NCBI RefSeq assembly: GCF_035181385.1
Contig: NZ_JAXCJK010000005.1
Span: forward strand, 1 to 64,000
Length of the DNA stretch: 64,000 nucleotides
Origin: Moraxella sp035181385
GTDB taxonomy: Bacteria; Pseudomonadota; Gammaproteobacteria; Pseudomonadales; Moraxellaceae
Direction: 5' to 3'
Part shown: piece by piece, positions 34,164 to 42,561 of the stretch
How the letters are laid out: each line of letters begins with the position of its first letter
Position numbering within the stretch: position 1 is the first letter of the stretch
Made by a program: the position numbers and the translations under genes
The notes under the pieces: model-generated
The model's database searches: none
What the model saw: the letters and a program-made list of their open reading frames with translations, nothing else
What the model was told of the DNA's origin: nothing

Positions 34164-35954
34164 ATGGCAGAAAAACTGGTGCAACTTCGCCAAATCTTAC
34201 CTGAAATTTTTAGCGAACACGCCCTAGACTTAGACAAATTAAAAGCCCTACTGGGCGACCACCTTGCCCAAAACGAACGCTACGGCTTAAATTGGGCAGG
34301 CAAATCAGCCGCTTATCAAGCCTTACAACGCCCAACTCATAACACGCTTACGCCTTGTCCTAGTGAAAGTGTGGATTTTGATAATACACAAAACATTTTT
34401 ATTGAAAGCGATAATTTAGAAGCCCTAAAAATATTACAAAAATCCTATGCAGGCAAAATCAAAATGATATACATTGACCCACCTTATAATACGGGCAATG
34501 ATTTTATTTATCACGATGATTTTAGCCAAAGCAAAAAAGATTATGAAATTGCCACAGGCGATAGAAATATCAATGGCGAATTGTTAAAATCTTTTAAAAA
34601 GAATAGCAAAGACAATGGGCATTATCATTCTAATTGGCTTAATATGATGTTGCCACGCCTACATTTGGCTCGGACTTTGCTTTCTGATGACGGTGTGATA
34701 TTTATCAGTATTGATGATAATGAACAGGCTCAATTAAAATTGTTATGTGATGAGATTTTTGGGGGAGAAAATTTATTTGCTAGTATGATTGTTACTCGTT
34801 CGGAAGGTGGTGGATTAGCAAAAAGAGTCATTAAAGGACACGATTATTTATTGGCTTATACAAAAAATTATGATAATTTTAAAGGGATATTCAAACCAAA
34901 AGATATTCGTGGAAAAATTATTAGCAAAGATGGGGTTGATTATTGGATTGAAGATGATTGGTTGAGAGTTGAATTTGGAAAGTATGGAACATTATTTTAT
35001 GAAGATATTGTAGAAATAAAAGGTGTTGAGAAGAAAGAAGAAATTGATGCAGGTATTAAAAATGGAACTTATGTTTTGATACCAAAAGATAAGAAACATA
35101 TTGTTGGTCGTCTAAGAAGAATAGATGAAGATGGTTCAAAATTTTATAGTATATTGAAACATTTAAACAAAGATGGTGTGGAAAATTTAAAATCTCTAAA
35201 TTTTGATAAATATTTTAGCTATCCTAAGCCAATTTCTTTAATCAAAGAATTAATCTTGGGTTCAAGTTTTTTTACAAAAAATAATGGTGATATTATCCTA
35301 GACTTTTTTGCAGGTTCAGCAACGACTGCTCATGCTGTTATGCAATTAAATAGCGAAGACAAGGGTAATCGTCAATTTATTATGGTGCAACTCCCTGAAA
35401 TTTTAGACACCAACAACGCTAGCACCGCAGAAGGAAAAAAGATTATCCAAAACGCCATAGATTTTTGCAACGAAAATAATTTACCAACCAACATTGCCGA
35501 AATCTCCAAAGAACGCATTCGCCGTGCAGGAGCAAAAATCAAAGCCGAAAATCCTGAAAAAAAGATTGATACAGGCTTTAAAGTATTTAAATTAAGCGAT
35601 AGTAATTTTAAAGCGTGGCAGATTGATGATGATATATCTAAGCAATTAGAAATGTATATTGACCCCTTAAAAGACAATGCCAATGAAATGGATATTGTCT
35701 ATGAATTGCTATTAAAAATGGGATTAAAATTAACGGCAACTATTGAATGTAACAATGGCGTTTATTGGCTAACTTGTGAAAATAAATCGTATGCTATTGT
35801 ACTAAATTTGTTATCCCAAGATGATTTTAATGCCATTATTGCCCAAAAACCCACCAAAACTGTTGTCTTAGATAAAGCATTTTTAAACGACAGTGAAAAA
35901 TCCAATGTGATGTTACAATTTAAAGATGCTGGACTAAATTTTGAAAGTATTTAA
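34164..35954 (+). CDS. mod: Type III restriction-modification system, Mod methyltransferase (phase-variable)
   Basis: 596 aa from the internal ATG. The N-terminal pattern (LVQLRQILPEIFSEHALDLDKLKALLGD, ERYGLNWAGKSAA) is typical of type III Mod proteins. The catalytic motif DPPYNTG lies at residues 105-111 and the SAM-binding motif LDFFAGSATT at about 378-387, the order of beta-class N6-adenine methyltransferases. The target-recognition region lies between them, roughly residues 200-365, and is more AT-rich. With 16 upstream repeats the ORF would be 645 aa. It is followed 15 bp later by res. Mod gives the system its DNA specificity and can act alone as a methyltransferase. Confidence 0.93.
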   Translation: MAEKLVQLRQILPEIFSEHALDLDKLKALLGDHLAQNERYGLNWAGKSAAYQALQRPTHNTLTPCPSESVDFDNTQNIFIESDNLEALKILQKSYAGKIKMIYIDPPYNTGNDFIYHDDFSQSKKDYEIATGDRNINGELLKSFKKNSKDNGHYHSNWLNMMLPRLHLARTLLSDDGVIFISIDDNEQAQLKLLCDEIFGGENLFASMIVTRSEGGGLAKRVIKGHDYLLAYTKNYDNFKGIFKPKDIRGKIISKDGVDYWIEDDWLRVEFGKYGTLFYEDIVEIKGVEKKEEIDAGIKNGTYVLIPKDKKHIVGRLRRIDEDGSKFYSILKHLNKDGVENLKSLNFDKYFSYPKPISLIKELILGSSFFTKNNGDIILDFFAGSATTAHAVMQLNSEDKGNRQFIMVQLPEILDTNNASTAEGKKIIQNAIDFCNENNLPTNIAEISKERIRRAGAKIKAENPEKKIDTGFKVFKLSDSNFKAWQIDDDISKQLEMYIDPLKDNANEMDIVYELLLKMGLKLTATIECNNGVYWLTCENKSYAIVLNLLSQDDFNAIIAQKPTKTVVLDKAFLNDSEKSNVMLQFKDAGLNFESI

Positions 35955-35969
35955 TAAGGGGAATAGGCA

Positions 35970-38579
35970 ATGCAAATCCAATACGAACATTTAGATTATC
36001 AAAAGCAGGCAATTTTTAGTATCGTGGATTTATTTCAAGGCGAGATTAGTCATAGCCAAGATGATTTTAGTCTATCGGATAAAGGCAATATGCGTGTAAT
36101 TGCTAATGAATTGTTATTGTCTGATAATGATATTTTAAAGAATTTAAATCATATTCAAACGCAAAATAAAATGCCATTATCCGAGCGTTTGGATAATCTG
36201 CAATTTAGCGTAGAAATGGAAACAGGCACAGGCAAAACATTTGTTTATTTAAATACCATTTTTGAATTAAACAAACGCTATGGCTGGCGAAAGTTTATGA
36301 TTATTGTGCCGAGTGTTGCTATTCGTGAAGGCGTATTACAGACTTTAAATAGCACAAAAAATTATTTTAAAGATAAATTTAATTCGCCCATTTATCATTA
36401 TTATGAATATAGCGGACAAAAAACTAATCTACTAAAACAATTTGCCACAAGTGTACATATTGAAATTTTGGTTATCAATATTCAATCTTTTGAAAAAGAA
36501 AGTACAGAAGATAAAAAAGGAAATATTATCAATCAAGAAAGAGAAGATGGCGTGTTAATGGATTTAATCCGTGCGGTAAGTCCGATTGTGATGATTGATG
36601 AACCACAGAATATTAACAGCGATAAGCGAAAAAATGCGATTGCCAATTTAAATCCATTATTGACGGTCGGTTATTCAGCAACGCATAAAGATATCATTAA
36701 TAAAGTATATAGCCTAAATCCAGTACAAGCATTTGAGCAAGGATTGGTAAAACAAATTGTCGTTAATTCGGTAAAATCTGATGATAAAAATACTGCCTTT
36801 ATTGAATTAAAAGAAGTCATCAGCAAAGGCGGATTAAAAGCAAAAATAATACTTGATATTAACGAAAAACAGCAATTAAAACGCAAAGCAATTACTGTTA
36901 AACTGGGAGATGATTTATATGAAAAATCAAAACAAAATCCTAATTATCAAGGATTTATGATTGCAGGCATTGATTTGGAAAATCAAGCGGTTAAATTTTC
37001 TAATGGTATACAGATGACTGCTGGCGTAAATTTGGATTATCTCAAAGATGAAGTTATGAAACAGCAAATTCACGCCACGATTAAAGCACATTTACAGCGT
37101 GAAAAGCAGTTAAATCCATTAGGTATTAAAGTATTGTCGCTATTTTTTATTGATAAAGTAGAAAATTATCGCACCAATGCACAAGGTGAAATTGGTAAGT
37201 TTTATGAGTGGTTTGAACAATTATACGAATTAGAAGCCAAACAAACAGCTAAAAATTTGCATAAAGGCTATTTTAGCCAAGATAAAAAAGGCAATGCAAA
37301 AAATAGTAACGGCACAACCAAAGATGACAATGACGCTTATGAATTAATTATGAAAGATAAAGAGCGGTTATTGTCCTTTGATGAACCTGTGCGTTTTATT
37401 TTTAGTCATTCGGCATTAAAAGAAGGTTGGGATAATCCCAATGTTTTTCAAATTTGTACGCTTAACGAAACTACATCTATCATTAAAAAACGCCAAGAGA
37501 TTGGGCGTGGTCTGCGATTGTGTGTTAATCAAAATGGCGAGCGAATTTATGATGAAAAAATTAATATTTTGACCGTGATTCCTAATGAAAGTTATGAGCA
37601 ATTTGCCAATAGTTTACAGCAGGAATATATTGATGATTGTGGTATTAAATTTGAAAAATCTCATCTTAAAAATGCCAAAAATGAGCGAACAGTAACTTAT
37701 CGCTTTGATGCGTTTACTGACCCACTATTTTTGCAAATATGGAATAGAATTCGTCAAAAAACCAGCTATCGTGTGCAATTTGATAGCGATGAGTTAATTA
37801 AAAATGCCAGTCAAAAAATTAAAGAAATGCCAGAAATTTCTATGCCAAAAATTGACATTAAAAAAGCAAGACTTATTCAAAATAGCGAAATGGCTGTACA
37901 GGCAGAAGAAATTTATTCTGATTATCAATATTTGGACAAACAATTTGCCATTCCTGATATTTTAAAGACATTGCAAGAAAAAACAGGTCTAACTCGCCAA
38001 ACTTTGGCACAGATTTTAAGACAATCTGGCAGAATTGATGAGATTAAAAATAACCCACAACGCTTTATTGAAATTGTGGCAGAATTAATTAATAACCAGT
38101 TGCAATTATTGATGATAAACGGCATTCAATATGAACAGACAAATGATGTATATGAGCAAAGTTTGTTTGAAACTTATCAAATTTATGCCAATGATTATAC
38201 TTTTGATGTCAATAAAATGGATAAAACCATTTATAATGGTATATTGGATTTGGATTCAAAAACTGAACATCAATTTGCAACCGATTGTGAAAATTATGAT
38301 GAGCAAGTGGCATTTTACTTTAAATTACCCAAAAAATTTAAAATTCCAACACCGATTGGTAATTACAACCCAGATTGGGCGGTAATTATAAAAAAGAATG
38401 GCGAGCAGATTTATTTTATCGCTGAAACCAAAAATACAGGCGATAATGTACAAAATGGCGTGGTTTTGGACAAATTACGACAAAAAGAACAATTTAAAAT
38501 TGCTTGTGCAAAACGATTTTTTGAAGTAAATGATGAAGTGGGCTATCAAGTGGTGCAAAAGATTGATGAATTGACCTAA
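35970..38579 (+). CDS. res: Type III restriction enzyme Res subunit
   Basis: 869-aa superfamily 2 helicase-nuclease. Walker A is METGTGKT (residues 83-90), the DExH-type motif is MIDEPQNI at about 210, motif VI is RQEIGRGLRLCVN at about 507-520, and a C-terminal PD-(D/E)xK nuclease is suggested by NPDWAVII...FIAETKNTG at about 799-822. It appears complete with no frameshift. A strong AAGGGG site precedes the ATG. Res cleaves DNA only in complex with Mod, so its activity should follow the phase state of mod. Confidence 0.93.
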   Translation: MQIQYEHLDYQKQAIFSIVDLFQGEISHSQDDFSLSDKGNMRVIANELLLSDNDILKNLNHIQTQNKMPLSERLDNLQFSVEMETGTGKTFVYLNTIFELNKRYGWRKFMIIVPSVAIREGVLQTLNSTKNYFKDKFNSPIYHYYEYSGQKTNLLKQFATSVHIEILVINIQSFEKESTEDKKGNIINQEREDGVLMDLIRAVSPIVMIDEPQNINSDKRKNAIANLNPLLTVGYSATHKDIINKVYSLNPVQAFEQGLVKQIVVNSVKSDDKNTAFIELKEVISKGGLKAKIILDINEKQQLKRKAITVKLGDDLYEKSKQNPNYQGFMIAGIDLENQAVKFSNGIQMTAGVNLDYLKDEVMKQQIHATIKAHLQREKQLNPLGIKVLSLFFIDKVENYRTNAQGEIGKFYEWFEQLYELEAKQTAKNLHKGYFSQDKKGNAKNSNGTTKDDNDAYELIMKDKERLLSFDEPVRFIFSHSALKEGWDNPNVFQICTLNETTSIIKKRQEIGRGLRLCVNQNGERIYDEKINILTVIPNESYEQFANSLQQEYIDDCGIKFEKSHLKNAKNERTVTYRFDAFTDPLFLQIWNRIRQKTSYRVQFDSDELIKNASQKIKEMPEISMPKIDIKKARLIQNSEMAVQAEEIYSDYQYLDKQFAIPDILKTLQEKTGLTRQTLAQILRQSGRIDEIKNNPQRFIEIVAELINNQLQLLMINGIQYEQTNDVYEQSLFETYQIYANDYTFDVNKMDKTIYNGILDLDSKTEHQFATDCENYDEQVAFYFKLPKKFKIPTPIGNYNPDWAVIIKKNGEQIYFIAETKNTGDNVQNGVVLDKLRQKEQFKIACAKRFFEVNDEVGYQVVQKIDELT

Positions 38580-38648
38580 AATAATAAGATTTATTGAACG
38601 ACATAAATATGCTAAAATACAGCAATTTTTTACTTTTAGGACAAAACT

Positions 38649-40190
38649 ATGACCAACCTACCACAACACCGTAAGGCTCTATTGTGCAACGACAGCCAGT
38701 CCATTAGCGACTATGAAAGTGCTATGAACCAAGCGGTACAAGCCGTAGCCGACTGGTTACAAGAAGATAAAATGTATACAGGCGGTAGTATCAAAGATTT
38801 GCGTGCCAAAATCGCCTTTAACCCCCAAAAACAAGGTTTGGGGCTACACAAATCATTAGATAGAGCGGTTGATTTGTTCTTAAAAAACAGCCTAAAAGTC
38901 CACCACCCGCATTCGCTTGCCCATTTGCATTGTCCGACAATGGTCGCAAGCCAAATCGCCGAAGTATTGATTAATGCCACCAACCAATCTATGGACTCGT
39001 GGGACCAGTCGCCAGCAGGCTCGCTGATGGAAACTCAGCTCATTGACTGGTTACGCCAAAAAGTTGGCTATGGGGCAGGGCAGGCAGGCGTTTTCACATC
39101 TGGCGGTACGCAGTCCAATTTGATGGGTGTAATGCTTGCTAGGGATTGGTGTATTGCCAAGCATTATCAAAAAGACGGCAAGCCGTGGCGTGTGCAACAA
39201 GACGGCATACCGCCTGATGCGTTGCAAACGGTCAAGGTCATCTGCTCACAAAACGCCCATTTTAGCGTACAAAAAAATATGGCGATGATGGGCATGGGCT
39301 TTGGCTCTGTTGTGGCCGTGCCTGTCAATGATCACGCCCAAATGGATACAGATGCCCTTGCACGGATTTTGGCGGATTTGAAGGCGGACGGTAAAATCGT
39401 GGCGTGTGTGGTGGCAACCGCTGGTACAACAGACGCAGGGGCGATTGATGACATCAAAGCCATTCGTACGCTTTGCGATGAGTTTGGCTCGTGGTTACAC
39501 ATTGATGCGGCGTGGGGTGGGGCGTTATTATTATCCAACGATTATCGTGATATGCTTGACGGCATTGAGCTATCCGACTCGGTAACGCTTGATTTTCATA
39601 AGCATTATTTTCAAAGCATTTCGTGTGGGGCGTTTTTGTTAAAAGATGAACAAAATTACCGCTTTATGCACTATGAAGCCGAGTATCTTAATTCTGCCTA
39701 TGACGAAGAGCACGGCGTGCCAAATTTGGTGTCAAAATCACTACAAACCACACGCCGATTTGACGCCCTAAAACTGTGGCTGACCATTGAAGCCTTGGGC
39801 GAAGAGTTGTATGGCTCAATGATTGACCACGGCGTTGATTTAACTCGCCAAGTGGCGGACCATATCAAACAAACTGACGGCTTAGAATTATTGGTTGATG
39901 TGCAATTTGCCAGCGTGTTGTTTCGTGTTGTACCAAAAGGGTATCCAACGCATTTGATTGACAGCCTAAACCAAAATGTCGCCGATGAATTATTCGCCCG
40001 TGGCGTTGCCAATATTGGCGTAACTCGGGTGATTGACAAAACCCGTGATGTGCAATCTTTAAAAATGACAACGCTAAGCCCCATTGCCACGCTTGACAAT
40101 GTCAAGGCATTGTTAAATCAAGTGCTTGAACAAGCCGACCGCATCAAAGATGACATTCAAAACGGCACTTATACACCGCCGATTGTTTGA
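38649..40190 (+). CDS. ddc: L-2,4-diaminobutyrate decarboxylase
   Basis: 513-aa group II PLP decarboxylase. It contains SPAGSLMETQLIDWLRQKVGYG, GVFTSGGTQSNLMGVMLAR, LHIDAAWGGALLLSNDYRD and the PLP lysine in DSVTLDFHKHYFQSISCGAF. With Dat it produces 1,3-diaminopropane. It has its own AGGA ribosome site. A candidate -10 TAAAAT lies in the 69-bp gap after res, so it can probably be expressed apart from dat. Confidence 0.93.
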   Translation: MTNLPQHRKALLCNDSQSISDYESAMNQAVQAVADWLQEDKMYTGGSIKDLRAKIAFNPQKQGLGLHKSLDRAVDLFLKNSLKVHHPHSLAHLHCPTMVASQIAEVLINATNQSMDSWDQSPAGSLMETQLIDWLRQKVGYGAGQAGVFTSGGTQSNLMGVMLARDWCIAKHYQKDGKPWRVQQDGIPPDALQTVKVICSQNAHFSVQKNMAMMGMGFGSVVAVPVNDHAQMDTDALARILADLKADGKIVACVVATAGTTDAGAIDDIKAIRTLCDEFGSWLHIDAAWGGALLLSNDYRDMLDGIELSDSVTLDFHKHYFQSISCGAFLLKDEQNYRFMHYEAEYLNSAYDEEHGVPNLVSKSLQTTRRFDALKLWLTIEALGEELYGSMIDHGVDLTRQVADHIKQTDGLELLVDVQFASVLFRVVPKGYPTHLIDSLNQNVADELFARGVANIGVTRVIDKTRDVQSLKMTTLSPIATLDNVKALLNQVLEQADRIKDDIQNGTYTPPIV

Positions 40191-40227
40191 TTGTAAATAT
40201 AAATTCTGTTGTAAAATAGGTTTTTTT

Positions 40228-40300
40228 CGTTCGCCCTGAGCTAAGTCGAAGGGTAGCGAAAAAACTGTCCGATGCTTCGACAAGCTCAGCACGAACGGTT
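40228..40300. repeat. REP-like imperfect inverted repeat
   Basis: CGTTCGCCCTGAGCT...TCGAAG and the inverted CTTCGACAAGCTCAGCAC...CG form a long imperfect hairpin between ddc and the DUF72 gene. The unit TTCGACAAGCTCAGCACGAA resembles a dispersed intergenic repeat seen in many bacterial genomes. Only this copy occurs in the window. Confidence 0.65.
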
Positions 40301-40323
40301 TTCTATTTTTCAGGATTTTTATA

Positions 40324-41160
40324 ATGAAATCAATAATTTATATCGGTACAGGTGGATACAGTGATAGCGACCTGCTTGGCACGCTGTATCCACACGGCAC
40401 ACGCCCCAGTGAGTTTTTGCACCATTATGCCAATCATTACGACTGCGTGGAGATAAACAGTAGTTTTCACGCACCTATCGGTCAAAAGACTGTGCAAGGT
40501 ATGTTTGCCAAAGCTGATGAACGGCTAAAATTTTCGTTTAAACTGCACCAAGATTTTAGCCATAATCACACAGCAACCGCCCAATTCGCCCAAGATTTTT
40601 TGGCGATTTTAGCCCCATTTAAAACACAACTTGCCCCTTTGTTATTGCAATTTGCTCACAGCTTTGAGCGTACGCTTGCCAATCGTCAATATTTGGGCGA
40701 AGTGGTAAAATGGTTTGACGGTTATCCGCTTGCCATAGAATTTCACCACCCCAGCTGGCATATCAATCCTGTATTTGATTATTTTGCCAAATTATCTCAT
40801 ATTATTTGGGTAAATGCCGATTATCCAAAAAACATCGGACTACCCAATACGCCATTTTGGGTGAACACTCGCACCGCCTATTATCGCCTGCACGGTCATA
40901 ATAAAAACTGGTGGCAAGAAACTACCGCCAAAGACCGCCATAATTATCGTTATAGCGATGATGAGCTTGGCAAAATTGCTGATGATATTTTTGCCAACTG
41001 TCATTATTTTGATGAGCTGTTTATTTATTTTCAAAACACCACAAATGCCCACTCTTTTTATAATATAAAAACGCTAAAAGAAAAATTGGTCGTGCGTGGT
41101 TTTGATGTCAAAGTAGCTAATCAAGTAGTCAGTCAAATAGGGCAAGGTTGTTTGTTTTGA
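40324..41160 (+). CDS. DUF72 (YecE) family protein
   Basis: 278-aa protein recognised as DUF72 from IYIGTGGYSDSDLLGTLYP at the start, FLHHYANHYDCVEINSSFHA, FSFKLHQDFSHN, LLLQFAHSFE and YYRLHGHNKNWW, FIYFQNTTNAHSFYNIKTL. The fold is a TIM barrel; biochemical function is not established for the family. An AGGA site precedes the ATG. It is monocistronic, ending in a bidirectional terminator. Confidence 0.85.
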   Translation: MKSIIYIGTGGYSDSDLLGTLYPHGTRPSEFLHHYANHYDCVEINSSFHAPIGQKTVQGMFAKADERLKFSFKLHQDFSHNHTATAQFAQDFLAILAPFKTQLAPLLLQFAHSFERTLANRQYLGEVVKWFDGYPLAIEFHHPSWHINPVFDYFAKLSHIIWVNADYPKNIGLPNTPFWVNTRTAYYRLHGHNKNWWQETTAKDRHNYRYSDDELGKIADDIFANCHYFDELFIYFQNTTNAHSFYNIKTLKEKLVVRGFDVKVANQVVSQIGQGCLF

Positions 41161-41172
41161 AAAAAAATAAAT

Positions 41173-41204
41173 AAAAACCGCTTTTAAAATTAAAGCGGTT
41201 TTTT
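41173..41204. terminator. Bidirectional intrinsic terminator
   Basis: Perfect 12-bp arms (AAAAACCGCTTT / AAAGCGGTTTTT) with a 7-nt loop lie between the convergent DUF72 and Sel1-repeat genes. Confidence 0.88.
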
Positions 41205-41217
41205 AAAAATATGGCGG

Positions 41218-41802
41218 TTATTTGATTTGAAACCAACTGTCTGCACTGTTTTTGGCTTTTTGTATGTCGCTTGATGAAAGATTTAGTGCTAACTGACCAA
41301 TTTTATTTTGAGCTTTATTTTTGATTTTTTGGTCAAGCATACCCTCACGCGTTGACAGGTCGTACCATTTATAGGCATCAACCAAGCGTTGTTGTTTTTC
41401 ATCAATCATCGCAAGGGCGTAGCTGGCACGGTTATCACCAAGGTTGGCGGCTTTTTCAAGCCATTTTCTGCCTTCGTCCATGTCGGCTTTAATACCTTCA
41501 CCACGCAGATACATGATGCCAAGATTTAATTGTGCAGGAGCAATATTATGCTCGGCAGCACGAGTATACCAATAAGCCGCTTTGACAGCATCTTTGGCGA
41601 CACCTTCACCTTTTTGTAGTCGTTTGGCTAAGAAAAATTGTGCATGATGGTCGCCTTGTGCAGCTTTGACGGCCAGACTGCTGATACTCATATATTCAAA
41701 GTTGGTGCTTTCAAGACTTGTGGTGATTGTTTCGGTCTGTGCGTGGGCAGTTGCAACTGTACCAAGTGTTATAAAAAGCAGGGCAACTTTAAGCATTTTC
41801 AT
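41218..41802 (-). CDS. Secreted Sel1-repeat (tetratricopeptide-like) protein
   Basis: 194-aa protein with a signal peptide (MKMLKVALLFITLGTVATAHA, cleavage after AHA) followed by Sel1-type repeats: AAQGDHHAQFFLAKRLQKGEGVAKDAVKAAYWYTRAAEHN, APAQLNLGIMYLRGEGIKADMDEGRKWLEKAANLGD and a third, weaker unit ending WYDLSTREG. A GGAG site 5 nt upstream fixes the start at 41802; an upstream in-frame ATG would hide the signal peptide. Likely periplasmic adaptor; partner unknown. Confidence 0.82.
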   Translation of the reverse strand: MKMLKVALLFITLGTVATAHAQTETITTSLESTNFEYMSISSLAVKAAQGDHHAQFFLAKRLQKGEGVAKDAVKAAYWYTRAAEHNIAPAQLNLGIMYLRGEGIKADMDEGRKWLEKAANLGDNRASYALAMIDEKQQRLVDAYKWYDLSTREGMLDQKIKNKAQNKIGQLALNLSSSDIQKAKNSADSWFQIK

Positions 41803-41930
41803 GAGAACTCCAAATAAAAAATGACACATCTGAGCCATAAAATCAAAATAAAACTGATGATATTGTGGCGTATGCAATATGACAACATATTAGCATTTTT
41901 TACTAATAAATTCAATGTATCATGGCGGTG

Positions 41931-42542
41931 CTAATTTTTACTGATGCGATAAATGGCCACATCGGCAAGTAAATTTGGGGCGTACTTGACAAATCTACCC
42001 ATCAATTGGGTGGGTGGATTGGTATTGTCATTGATGGCGACCGTATCTAGTATGCAAATGTTGTTGTCTTTGCAGAGCTGTTCAAAATCTTTAAAAGTGC
42101 ACAGATGTATGTTGGGTGTGTTGTGCCATTGGTATGGCAGGGTTTCGCTCATCGGCATGATGCCCTTGATGCCAAGATAGACACGGTTTTGCCAGTAGGC
42201 AAAATTAGGAAAGGTAACAATACCCTCTTTGGCAACTCTTAGCATATCATTGAGTAGGGCTTGTGGGTTTTTTACTGCTTGTAAGGCACGAGCCATGACC
42301 ACAGTATCAAAACTGTCATCAGCAAAGCGATCTAGCCCATCGTTCAAATCTTGTTCAATGATGTTTAATCCTTTGGCAATTGCCTGATTGATTCTGTCTG
42401 AGTCAATTTCTAGGCCGTAGCCCGATACGCCCAGACGGTCTTGTAAATGAGCCAAAAGCGTCCCGTCTCCACAGCCTAAATCCAATACTTTGGCGTTGGG
42501 TTTTATCCATTTTTCGGCAAGTTGGTGATCAATGTTGTTCAT
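41931..42542 (-). CDS. metW: MetW methyltransferase-like protein
   Basis: 203-aa MetW. The SAM-binding motif VLDLGCGDGTLLAHL, GLEIDSDRINQAIAKGLNIIEQDLNDGLDRF and FPNFAYWQNRVYLGIKGIMPMSETLPYQWHNTPNIHLCT are typical. It lies 19 bp after metX; in metX-metW pairs MetW supports homoserine acyltransferase activity. Methyltransferase activity itself is not proven for the family. Confidence 0.93.
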   Translation of the reverse strand: MNNIDHQLAEKWIKPNAKVLDLGCGDGTLLAHLQDRLGVSGYGLEIDSDRINQAIAKGLNIIEQDLNDGLDRFADDSFDTVVMARALQAVKNPQALLNDMLRVAKEGIVTFPNFAYWQNRVYLGIKGIMPMSETLPYQWHNTPNIHLCTFKDFEQLCKDNNICILDTVAINDNTNPPTQLMGRFVKYAPNLLADVAIYRISKN

Positions 42543-42561
42543 GGTTTTTCCTATTTTAAAT

